From Arthonia radiata (taxonomy: Eukaryota; Ascomycota; Arthoniomycetes; Arthoniales; Arthoniaceae), in assembly GCA_002989075.1 (NCBI GenBank), contig PSQN01000010.1:558001-622000 (forward strand): a stretch of DNA of 64,000 nucleotides. Reading direction: 5' to 3'. This document shows positions 35,808 to 46,183 of this stretch, one piece after another. Both the position numbers and the translations under genes were made by a program. The notes under the pieces were generated by a model, which worked only from the letters and a program-made list of their open reading frames with translations, did no database searches and had not been told where the DNA came from. Positions within the stretch are counted from its first letter, which is position 1, and each line of letters opens with the position of its first letter.

Positions 35808-38425
35808 TCTTCCCTTTGGGAGCTCGACAAAAAGAAGGTATATACAGCGGGTGAGTGAGCAAGGTCCACGCGACCATCGTTCGGCCTATGCAAATGACTT
35901 GGTGTGCGGACTGGGCGACGACGAACCCTTGCTTCACATTCGGCACATCTTACCGCGAGATGGGAACACTTCATTCCTAATCAAAGTCTTATCCGGCAGC
36001 CCCGAAGCAAGCACAGAGACCCAAAATGGCTTTTGTGATCCTCTCTTTGCATGCGTACAAGCTCAAAACTCATCATTCACACTTTTCTTCTGCGTCATCC
36101 TCATTCTTGGGCACGAATACAGCTCACTGGCAAAGTCGCTTTTGTGTGACCACCTGAGATCATCCGATCTTGTGGGGCATTTAGGATCGTAGCACGAGAA
36201 ACAAAAGCATAGAGCTGATGATGGCTTGAAACCTAGTCAAGTGTTTGTAAAGTGTACACATGATAATGATAACGTATAGGTCATCTAGAAAACGTGGCGG
36301 CAATTGCGACCAGCCCTGTGCTGCAATCTCATGTCGACTCGCAGTAGACTCCCTTTACACCCATCACGTATAGGCTTTGCGAGATGCCCATCTTGTTCTT
36401 GAACCACATATTCACCGGTAGACGTATGACACCAAGCAGGCCTCGCCTCTCGGAAACGACTTGGACCTCGCGAGATCGTTTTGGAATGCTAATTTCGGTG
36501 GCCTCTTTAGGATCTGGTCACAAGGTAAGCGTGCTGTCGATAGTATATTGTAGAAGAAAACCTACGCATGGATTCATGAGATGTGGTGCCATCTTTGGTA
36601 TGATATACAAGAAACATCCTTGGGCTGCTCAAGATGTTGAGAGACTAGTGGCGGCGTCCGAGAAGGAGAGAGTAGGCCCGTTACACTAACACAAGAGAGT
36701 TACGATATTGGCTTGGTCCGGATTATGTTGCGTGAGACTCAGACAGGATGCTCTGCGGAGAGCAAGGGACAGAACTGATCCGATGAGTTCAACAGTGCAC
36801 AGTACAAGTTGATTTTACTGGGGCAGGCTGTCCTTCAAGTGAATCCGTATGTGGGCAGAGACATCGGCGGTGAAATGGAGCAAGGATGATTACGAAGTCG
36901 AGAATGCCGTCTGATCCACGGAATCAAGCGTCACGAGGACGAAAACGGTTGCAGGTCTTCGTCAGCCTCGTACGCATGCCACTGCACATCGAGATGCGAG
37001 GCAGATAGCCACCTAGCAGCCTACGTTGTATGTGCGTACAGAGCTTTTATTTTACATCACATATGTACTCTAATTGGCTAGGAAGCACCATCGGACAGCC
37101 TCTTGCATGCGCATAAGGGTACTCCTAGCGAAGATTAGCAGACGGCAGGCGACATTGGTCGTGAACTTCTAGCCGGATGTAAGGGGGCTGTGCAAACTGC
37201 TCAATTTTCAGTCATGATTCAGCATTAGAGAGGGCGAGAGAGATGGGAGGGGCTCTGCCTTCTTAAGTACCATAGGGTATCCTCGGCACGAAATGTCGGC
37301 GAGATGTCAGCGCATTGCATGCATAAATCGGTCAATGCTTACGATAAAAGGAGGTTGTTCTAACTGGTGTAGCTAGAGCCGTGCTGCGTGTGGGACGAGC
37401 AATCGAGCCAATAAGGAAGCGTGGTTGTGGAAGTTGTAGGTACGTAGCCTTCCATCATCCTGATCGCCCGTTCGAGACTGTTGGTTGCGTCAAGGCATTT
37501 TTGACCCAACAATGGGTTTCATGAACATTTCTCCCTCTTGATGCTACACTAAGAGAATGTCAAGGCGGTGCAAGAGCAGAAGTGTGAGTAACAAGGTCGC
37601 AAGGTCATTCTGATCTAACATGCAGCGAATCAAAACCTTCAGACCGCGAGCAGTGGGCTTCGCATGCTACCATATGAAGTATATAACTCTTCCATTGGAC
37701 GACGAACAAAGCTCTGACGGGATGGAGTATTGTGATGTCGTAGCCGCCGACACTCGCAAGAAATTGTACTTATGGGTACTTCAAGCTTGGTGCTCTAATG
37801 CTCTAATAGTATGGCTTCAACCGAGGTTTGCAATATCTCCTGCTGAGACCACGCTACCAGTACAGCATTCCGGACAACGTTTCCTGACTCCGCGCGGTGA
37901 GCTAGATATCCATGGGGAGATCTGCCGAACGACTCGCACGGTGAGGCGAGAGTGCCTTCAAGTCTATCGATACCGTATCTATGTACATTCAACCACCCCA
38001 CAAATAAGTGAAGTATCACTGAAGGTCACTCAGCATGAGCGCGGCATTCAGAGGAGCGCTCTCGCAAGGCTGTCGATCCGCAAACGATGGACTTCTGGCT
38101 TAAAGCATCATCACGTTATGCAAGCTGGCATAGACAACGGCCTCTGTATTGTCCCTATGTACGCTTGTACCGAAGCGAGGTCGAAGGCAACGTCCTGCAA
38201 TCTAATGCAATAGTGGATGCCCAGTATCTCCTGTTGTTACCTTTATTTGGCGGCTCATACATCGCCGTGAGCCTTGAGATATTGCTGACCGTGGGCTGAG
38301 TCTGTGGCGCGCGCTGAGAGCGGGCTCCAGCCGTACGAAGTGGAGGTTTCCATGAACCTAACCCCGTCCTTGTGCTTTATGGTAGATTCCTAGACCTTTT
38401 CGTCCTCAGGCATCCATTCAACTCC
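35808..38425. other. Long intergenic region with one doubtful frame
   Basis: About 2.6 kb. A 197-codon frame at 37620-38213 (+) contains a segment (RFLTPRGELDIHGEICRTTR, then TVRRECLQVYR) that recalls the 2EXR pattern of Dothideomycete proteins (FLxLPxELR...LLRTCRQIRREC), but no clean gene model was found and it may be a relic. Frames at 35851-36192 and 36384-36689 show no domain. Nothing else recognised. Confidence 0.3.
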
Positions 38426-40155
38426 ATGCATGGAGACCAGTCTCCAGGAGATCTCTTCCAAGCCTGCGGCACCATAGACCAGGCCTGGGCGTCCCCGATC
38501 GTATTATCTCTTGGTATGTAGAAGTTATCAATGACGAAGACACGACATCTTACTGGTTTTTCAGATGGAGGTGGTGTGCGCGGTCTTTCGAGCTTACTTT
38601 TATTAAAAGCTATCTTCCTTCAAGTGGCTTTTGAGGATGGGGATGGCAATCATGATAACCTTGCAGAGGAGGGCAATACATCAATTGCGAGACCTTGTCA
38701 CTACTTTGATCACATGACTGGAACAAGTACAGGAGGGTAAATATCCATTTGGCGCAAACGTGCTTGAAAGGGACAAGCTGATCGTTGACAAAGCATAATC
38801 TCGCTTTTACTTGGTAGATTGAGAATGCCAATACAAAAAGCGATCAGCATCTACATAAAATTCAGCAGCGACATTTTTAGCGCCCCGCGCAAGTTTGGGC
38901 ACGTGCCAAAATATGATGCATCAAACATGGAAAAAGTAATTAAAGGTGCCCTTAACGAGAACTGTGGCTCGCCAACGAGTCTGGGAGAGCATGCATGCCT
39001 GCGACAACCGGACTACCAGATGCATTTGCATCGGAGGTGCATGACGTGCGTACGGTTCGACACGTCTCTCTGTGCAAGTTGCGGCTGACTTGAATTAGGT
39101 CTGTGGCTGCCCTAGAAATGACCAAGACAGCTGGAAGGGGCATTTGCCTTTTTAGAACGTACGATCACTGGCCACCCGACGTTTCAGATGAAGATACACA
39201 ATACCTAAACCCTGGTCGTGCTGATGGAAAGGTTCTTATCTGGGAGGTTGTCCGCGCGGCCACGGCTGCAACGAGATACTTCGCTCCCATGTTCATTGAG
39301 GGTCATCCGTACGTGGACGCAGGTTTATATTGGAACAATCCCGTTATACATGCTTACAACAACGCCGAGAATCTTTCCACAAGCTCTAATCAGCGCGTGG
39401 CAATCCTTATTTCCATTGGCACAGGTGAGTAAGATCCTCCAGCGGTACCAGGTTGTTCGAGGAGATGTCGCTTGCATTGTCTCAGTATGATAGCGCCGTT
39501 CTTGCATCCGAGCGGAGGATGACTGAGGCATTTCCACCATGTTATTACAGTGTTACGGCTGAAGAACGTTGACTGACGTCTCCATGTATCAGGAGAAAGG
39601 ACCCCAAAAATGCCTCCACAAACAACAAGACGCGTTCAGCTTTTCTCCCAGTCCCTCAGATTCTTTAAAGGCCAGTCTTTAGATACTGAAAGACACCACG
39701 AAGAAATGAAGAGAACGCTTAAAGGCCAGGAAAGAAACCCTACATTTTATCGACGACTCAAGGTGGAGAGAGGATTGCAGGGCATGAAGTTGGACGAATG
39801 GGAAGTTGGACGAATGGACAAAAAGAAGCGTTTCCCTATCTCCTCAAAACCGCCCGAGCCTGCTCAACTACCACGGACAGATACTTTGGGGGATTTCGCA
39901 GATGTTGCGAAGCTCGCGCCGTCTCAAGACATCAATTGCGAGACAGTGGATAAAATCGCGGAGGTAACGAGGCGCTATCTTGCACAAGCCGAGGTGAGAG
40001 AGCTCGTCAACAGTTGTGCAAAGGAGCTAGTCACGAAAGCAAGAGCTAGACGGACGGCTGATTTCGAACGATGGCAGTACTTTACCGATGCACGCGAGAT
40101 GAGGGGGCCAAGCTTGTACAGGCAGCCAGACCCTCCAAATACCAGAAGCCATTGA
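38426..40155 (+). CDS. Patatin-like phospholipase
   Basis: Five exons: 38426..38513, 38565..38736, 38818..39045, 39099..39424, 39593..40155; introns 51, 81, 53 and 168 bp; 458 residues. The oxyanion motif DGGGVRG is rebuilt exactly across intron 1 (residues 30-36). The nucleophile motif GTSTG has Ser84. The catalytic Asp is D236 in YVDAGLYWNNP (DGG/DAG motif). Together these are the Ser-Asp dyad of patatin/cPLA2-type acyl hydrolases that release fatty acids from phospholipids. The C-terminal ~185 residues are charged and helical with no recognised domain. In fungi such domains also occur in NLR-like immune proteins, but no NB-ARC/NACHT follows here. The last intron is unusually long for this window and is the least certain. 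Confidence 0.82.
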
Positions 40156-40606
40156 ACAGACTTACGACGCTACCAATAGATAGAGCCGGTTGCTCGGCAG
40201 ATTGTACAGTTTTGAAACAGACTAGGCAGCACTGGCGTAGAGGTGATCCTACGCTCCTACCGGCTTGGCCGGAATGTAATGAAAGCTATATACCCCAACA
40301 CGACGGCCTCGCCTGTTATCCCTCAGCAAGTCACCACCACTACGCATATCTTTAAAGCCCCTGATTAGTGCATGACAAATTAACGGAGTAAGGACGCACA
40401 GCTGTGGACCACTCGTGAACCAAGCCATCTCGAATTGGTTGCTTGTCGCTAATGAAGAGTCTGCTGATCATCACACCGGTTCTGTACCGAAATGGACTGC
40501 GCTTCGCGCCGTAAATCTCCCTCACCCTCTGTATGTAGGAGCGAGCGAACGAAGCAATCCGACCGCGCGGACTTCATCTACCCGACATCATCGTTTTTAC
40601 GAAGCT
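40156..40606. other. Intergenic region
   Basis: 450 bp between converging genes. A plus-strand frame entering here (40415-41065) is mostly antisense to the low-complexity minus-strand gene. No feature supported. Confidence 0.3.
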
Positions 40607-41518
40607 TCAACGACGGTGATGCCGACGCGCTCCCTCACCCCGTCGCTCTCGCTCCGCCGCTCTACGTCGCTCATACGCCGCCTCCTGCTCAGGGCCAATG
40701 CCATAATACTGTGGACCGTCCGGGACAGAAGCCCTCACCGTACTCTCACTCCCCCCGCTCTCACTCACCGAGCCCCGCGCCCGCGCCAGTCGGTGCACCA
40801 GCGTCCGATCCGTGGACTCCGACGGGTGTTCGCTCGCTACGACTGTGCTGACCTCGCTGTCATTGTCTGGCGGCGCGTGCCCAGGCGTGACGCCGTGCAG
40901 CCAGGCGTTCAAGCGGGGGTGGCTCGAGGTGTGCGGCCCGTCTTGAGCGCTAGACAAGTTCTGCGATTCCTCGACGGCGGTCCGAGAAGGGCGGCGGGTG
41001 CGGTGGGGAAGAACGTGGGTGAGGGCGTTCGCGGTTCGATGCCTGCTGCTGCTCGGAGCCTGTGAAGAAGCCGACTGTGGGGCATCTTGCGGGAACGTCA
41101 GTAGGCCCGGCGGCGCAGGGGGTTCTGCGACACTTTCTTCAGAGCTTGAGCTACTCTCGGGTCGTAGGACGGGGAGATCGGCTGTGTGCGTGTGGCGGCG
41201 GCGAGGATTGAACCGATCCCGGAGATGCTCAGTGCCATTCTCGGGCACAGGTGCAGGGACAAAGGCAGACTGCGCAGGAGATTGCGGCGTGGAAGCACCG
41301 GCTGTGTTCGCGTGGTGGCGATGACGGTTGAAGCGATCCCTGAGATGCTCAGTGCCACTCTCGGGCACAGGTGCAGGGACAAAGGCAGACTGCGCAGGAG
41401 GTCGCGGCGTGGAAGCACTGGCTGTATCCGTGTTGCGGTTAAAGCGAGCCTTGAGACGTTCCTTTTGCTCTCGCCATCCAGCATCATACTGCCCATGAGG
41501 CGGGTCGTGATCGGACAT
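40607..41518 (-). CDS. Low-complexity disordered protein with 40-residue repeats
   Basis: Single exon of 303 residues from ATG 41518; the frame is open upstream, but only to a GTG. Composition is rich in Ser, Pro, Arg, His and Ala, with no membrane span or signal peptide. Two copies of a 40-residue unit lie side by side (core AQSAFVPAPVPE-x-GTEHLRDRFN), encoded by a 120-bp direct repeat at 41221-41460; a third, diverged copy of the RFN part precedes them. The C-terminus is very basic (YERRRAAERERRGEGARR). No family recognised. The opposite strand is also open, a by-product of the composition. Confidence 0.5.
   Translation of the reverse strand: MSDHDPPHGQYDAGWREQKERLKARFNRNTDTASASTPRPPAQSAFVPAPVPESGTEHLRDRFNRHRHHANTAGASTPQSPAQSAFVPAPVPENGTEHLRDRFNPRRRHTHTADLPVLRPESSSSSEESVAEPPAPPGLLTFPQDAPQSASSQAPSSSRHRTANALTHVLPHRTRRPSRTAVEESQNLSSAQDGPHTSSHPRLNAWLHGVTPGHAPPDNDSEVSTVVASEHPSESTDRTLVHRLARARGSVSESGGSESTVRASVPDGPQYYGIGPEQEAAYERRRAAERERRGEGARRHHRR
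41221..41460. repeat. 120-bp tandem duplication
   Basis: The sequence starting at 41221 is repeated from 41341, exactly 120 bp later; the first 59 bases differ at one position. The unit keeps frame and encodes 40 residues of the minus-strand gene. High identity implies a recent duplication or gene-conversion event. Confidence 0.85.
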
Positions 41519-43035
41519 ATTGAAACGATTCCCACTCAGATCACGCCTAAACTGTTGTAAACGCTTCTCAAGAAGCGACGCGACGAGAAAGTGATGGTAG
41601 AGTGTCACGGGATTGAGTCCTGCTCACAAGCTAGATGTTCGACGACCCGATGTCTCGAGGAGTCTGAGCAGGCGCAGGTCCTATAACAGCTACTTCACAT
41701 CTCTCGGGACCGTAGACGTGTCTTTTGTGCTATGATGTCCTTTTGACGTGGCTTCTTGATACCCCGAGAGGCGACTAAATCTGACATACTGCTTACCATA
41801 CTCCCTGACCAGTTTCAAAAGGCTACCTGTTCGCACCCAGCAGGTTACGTTGTCCACGATGGAAGGACTGTCGCGTAAGACAGCCGCATTTGCTTCGCCA
41901 ATATCTCACGATAGACGTAAGCAATCGCAAGAACGCGGGCGACACTTGCTGTTTTGGTAAATGCCCGTCTATGCTCTGGCTCTCGCACAGACGTTGGCGC
42001 AGTTGTGCTTGACGCGTCAAAATGCTGTCGAGTGCATTCTCAATATCGATTTTGATGGAACGAAAGGAGGCAGCACGCAGAGATGGCTTTCCGCTGCCCG
42101 CTTCTGAGCTCCGCCGAAGTCCGCCGACTCCGCGCATCAATGGCCTTGGCGCCCAGGAAAGTAGCAACGTTCGCATCCACGGGCTCAACAGCAAAAGCTT
42201 TCAACATTAAAAGACAACGCCGCCAGCACTCATCGATATCGTCTTGTCAACTCATTTAGTTCTGAAATCCATTGAAGCTCGCAGGCGACTTCCGATGCAT
42301 TCTCCGTGTCTGAAAAGGCTGCACGATCCTTTGGCCACGCGTATGTTCCACTCTTTGCCGGAGGATTATGCTTCAGGATGATTGGGTTGGCTGCCACAGG
42401 CCTGATGGACGCCTCGCAAGCCACCGAGATCCACAATCTGGAGCGAGAGCTTTCGATGCACGAGCAAGATGAAAAAAAAAAGAACACCAAGAGCAAAGGG
42501 TGCAGATGCTCCATGCATCCCCAAGCAAGGCACACCAATGATAAACGTTTTGTGCAGCGCCCCGGTCTTGCTGAGAATGAGAGCAAAGAGTTTTGAATAA
42601 AAGTGAACACCAGAAGCCATAAGGATAGATGATCTCTGCGCATGCTTAAGCATCACATGCTGATTAGAGCTGATACGTGAAGCACCACGACGCTCCTGCT
42701 GGAAACAAGAACAAAGAGAAGGCCGAGCAAAGTAAGGTTTCAGAAATTAATGGCGTCGACAAAGCCATGATGACCGTAGCGAGAGGGGACGACCATACCC
42801 AATCAAGCTTCTAGAAGTATGATACCGGAGCCGCATGCACCTCTAAAACGACGGCGACGACGATACTGTTGGTAGGCGGATCGCCCGCGAAACTTGTCAA
42901 TACAGTCTTCCAAACGCAATGAAGCTGCCAGGCTCATAATCTTTTAAAGACTATGGGCGGTATCAGAGTTTGACTGAGCTTGCAAGCCACCTGTATCCAC
43001 AGCGCAAAGAAGTCCCACAACGCAAAGCTCGGGTT
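41519..43035. other. Intergenic region
   Basis: About 1.5 kb with several short frames on both strands (for example 41823-42194 minus and 42306-42596 plus) but no domain, start context or splice pattern that supports a gene. An A10 tract lies at 42472-42482. Confidence 0.3.
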
Positions 43036-44955
43036 CTATCCCTGCAATACATCTGCAACCCGGATCTTCATGCCCCGACTCCTAGCAGAGGGCTCGCCAA
43101 TGAACCAAGATCGGCTATGGTCAATGTCTCGCTCTCTCACCGTGTCGATCAGCTCGAGATCGAAATGGGTGAACATCATTGCCATGAAGGTATACATATT
43201 CGCCGTTGCAAAACTGCGAAAAGTCAGTACCAGACCCCATCCGCTGGATAGTACAAGCGCAGGCAGTACTTACTTCATCCCTAGACACATTCGATTACCC
43301 ATACCAAAGGGCACGTGGAATCGTTGCATAGCTTCCGTCCGACTAGCGGTGTCAAGCCACCTCTCTGGGAGGAACTTGTGAGGCTCGGGATATACATCTG
43401 GAGACAAAAGAGCCTTTGATTGCGTCATGCTTATTGCCGTCTGACATTGTCAGTGAACGAGTTGATTGACATTGCAATGACGATATTTCAGGGCACACTT
43501 ACACCAGCCGGCAGTCTGTAGCCACGGTAATGCATGTCGTCGCGCGTTGCGATCATTGGTGTGGGGAATGTCACGACCTGTGCGATGCGCAAATACTCCT
43601 TGATCACCGCGCTCTAAAACAAAAACTTAGGCTATCTCATGGTGAACGGTTACGATATACTTACCAAGTAAGACAGCGCTTCCAACTCCTTAATACTAGT
43701 GCAAGGGCGTCCATCTGGCAGAGCGCTCTCCAGCTCATCTCTCAGCCGAAGCAAGACGCTCTTGTTGGCAAGGACATGATACGTGCCGGCGTATGCGACG
43801 CGTGCGAGAGTCGCGCTCCCACCCGCCAAATCCTCGAAGCCATCGTGGGCGATGCGATGATGGTCCTTTTCAGCGTCCGGTAAGCTCGATGCGAGCAGCG
43901 TACGAAAGATGTTGGGCTGGATAGCCTCGGCGTCCACCTCTTCCTTTTCAATCAAACACCTTTCCTTCGCGCGTTGGCACTCGATGGCGGATTGTCGGTG
44001 CATGTCCTGCGGTATGTTAGTTGATGGAGACTCATGGATGATGCTTCCCTGACCTTGTAGACTGAAATCAACGGCACCAAACTCGGCAGAATGAGGCGCA
44101 CAACCCAGACAGGAAGTTTGAGGGCCACTGGCACCATCCACAGACATTGCTTGAGTACGGGAAACAGCGTCCGGAGCGTGTCGTGCATTTCCCACCACTT
44201 TGTCGCCTGGCTTGGATCATCAAGCAAATTGGCAGACTGGTCGAAGAGGTAGCTCGTAAGACTGTCTGTCGACCAGGCAAGGAAAGTCACCCGAGCGTCG
44301 AAATCCTCTCCAGCATCATGAAAGTCTTTGAGCCTCTGAATGAGCCGGTCGACGGCTTCTTGAATTTTTGGCTGGACCGCATTGACGGACTTCTTGGAGT
44401 AGAATGGGCTGATGGCAGATCGCCGCATGCGATGGAGGTGGTGATCAACCGTTCCGAAAGCTGCTCATGTAAGTAAATCAGTCACCACGCAGAGGCTCAG
44501 GAGTGCTGACTTCCTAGATTGTTTCCGAAGATATGCGCGATAGAGGCGTCCTTGTCTCGGATCTGACCGCTTCTCAGATATCCATCGATCCTTTGTGGCA
44601 GTTGCTACCTACTGTGCCCGGCCCACCGAACAGTGTTTTGAGCCAATCGATGTCATCTATGTGGACTTCATTCGGTGTGATACGAACAATAGGACCTGCA
44701 CATTAGCATTCATGCAATCAAAGGTGCTTAGTGTTTCTTACCGTACTCCTTGTGGAGGCGGTCGATTTCGAAGACAAACCTCCCTCCTCCTTCGACGAAT
44801 GTGTCGACAAAGAACTCATACCATTTCGTGGCTCCGGCAATTTTTGGCCCCGGAACTCCAGCGAGTGGGTGAAGTGTCAGTCTATAGATGACTCGCAGGA
44901 GTTCTTTCAGGACAAGCAGGCCAACAAAAAGCAGAGAGTACGAGAGGAAATCCAT
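43036..44955 (-). CDS. Cytochrome P450, trichodiene-oxygenase-like
   Basis: Eight exons: 44955..44742, 44695..44613, 44562..44511, 44460..44054, 44006..43665, 43613..43503, 43440..43274 and 43213..43036. Seven introns of 46-62 bp; 517 residues. An N-terminal ER anchor (residues 1-25) and hinge HPLAGVPGPK lead to a catalytic domain with the K-helix EYLR (372-375), PERW (428-431) and the heme loop FGMGNRMCLG with Cys455 as iron ligand. Such class II monooxygenases oxidise small lipophilic molecules using NADPH-P450 reductase. The I-helix reads GGSATL at 314-319 in place of AGTETT, lacking the usual acid. Splicing restores TFGTVDHHLHRMRR and GTIRDKD exactly, so the gene looks intact. It is divergent from the terpene synthase 1.2 kb away and is likely its tailoring enzyme. 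Confidence 0.9.
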
Positions 44956-46183
44956 TTTCTGTTCACGCAGACACGTGCAATACCAGATCAGCTAGAAGAA
45001 CACAAGATGTCCGCCAAGTGATAAACGGCAAAGGAGTCATATGCGCTCGACCCAATACTTGTATTAACAATCCGCACGAGGGATATTGACCTGAATAATC
45101 GGGATGCGGCCTCAACTCAACATGATCGGCGTCAGGGCACCAGCTTGCAATCAGACAATCGTTCGTCCCAAAGATGAATCATTGAGGATCTAGAGCGATA
45201 CTCATCTACGCGCAGCACCAATACATCGTGGAGGCGCCGCAGACTGGAGCCGCCAATCACTGGATACGGCCGTCCCTGTATATTCAGACTGGGCGCTGTG
45301 AATCATTCGCAGATGGTTTATCAGTATCCTATCCGAACAGGAAGCGGGTTTCATGACTCCGCGTGGACATTTGGCCAATGCAAAGTACCGCATACGTTCG
45401 TCTCAGAGGTATGCAAAAAGCACGGGCCACAATCCCCACCATTTATGCAACCAACTGTAAGCTACCTGTCTAGTAGCTTGAGCTCTGCGCTTAGCAAATG
45501 CAGACACAGCTATCTCAATTGGTTTATCTGTATAAGAAGCGAGCCACCTGTGTATTAGCTCAAAATGCTGCCTCTTCCAAGAGGCTTTGCGCTTGGTAAA
45601 TGCCGATATGACCATCTCGGTGGAATTATCTGTATGAAAGCATGAAAGGCAAGCCACCTATCTAAGAGCTCAAAATGCTGCCTAGTCTGGGGAGTTTTGC
45701 GCTTAGTAAATGCAGAAACGATCATCTCAACTGGCCTACATACATATGACAAGCCACCTGTCTGGTGACTCAATATGCCGTCTGTTCTGGGAGGCCTTCC
45801 GCTTAGTAGATGCAGATACGACCATCTGATCGGATTATCTGCGTGTCGAGTAAGCAAACCGCCTGGTAGCTCAACATGCCGTCTGTTCTAGGAGGCCTCG
45901 CGCTTAGTAAATGCAAGCATGGCTATCTCAATTGGATCGTCTGCATGAGGAGTAAGCCACCCCTGCTGGGAGGCCTTGCGCTTAGTAAATGCAGATACGG
46001 CCATCTAGGTTGGATTATCTGCTCGAGGAACAAGCCACCGTACCCAGCTGAGCACGCTGCATGCATCTTCTTGCTTTCTGTCTTTTAGGACGAAGTACTT
46101 TAAAGCACGACGCTCACGATTGCGGCAGACCCAGCACGATATTTGCTGTTGAATCCTTGTCTTGAATCTTCGCGTACTGGAAG
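44956..46183. promoter_or_regulatory. Shared divergent promoter region of P450 and terpene synthase
   Basis: 1228 bp between the two divergent start codons. The P450-proximal 500 bp is unique sequence. About half of the rest is the tandem repeat listed separately, leaving roughly 140 bp before the terpene synthase start. Any co-regulation of the pair would have to act here. Confidence 0.45.
45460..46040. repeat. Degenerate minisatellite, ~100-bp unit, about six copies
   Basis: The word GCGCTTAGTAAATGCAG or close variants recurs near 45487, 45589, 45699, 45800, 45900 and 45978, giving steps of about 102, 110, 101, 100 and 78 bp. Other shared words are AAGCCACCTG, AGCTCAAAATGCTG and GGGAGGCCTTG. 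Copies differ at many positions and the last is shortened. Read on the minus strand, units give a recurring peptide like IVSAFTKRK...RQHFELLDRWLA, but the 100-bp period breaks the frame, so this is probably not coding now. Confidence 0.8.

Noticed and set aside
40415-41065. 216-codon plus-strand frame
   Set aside because: It is antisense to the low-complexity minus-strand gene, Arg/Pro-rich as expected from the complementary strand, and has no start context.
44563-44612. Apparent frameshift with stop in the P450 after LFGGPG
   Set aside because: A 50-bp intron with GTAGGT donor, CTGAG branch region and CGGTCAG acceptor restores GTIRDKDASIAHIFG in phase, and all eight exons add up to 517 codons plus stop.
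45403-45857. Minus-strand frames in the tandem repeat as a repeat-protein gene
   Set aside because: The ~100-bp period is not a multiple of three, frames break between units and there is no start or splice pattern, so it is treated as a minisatellite.
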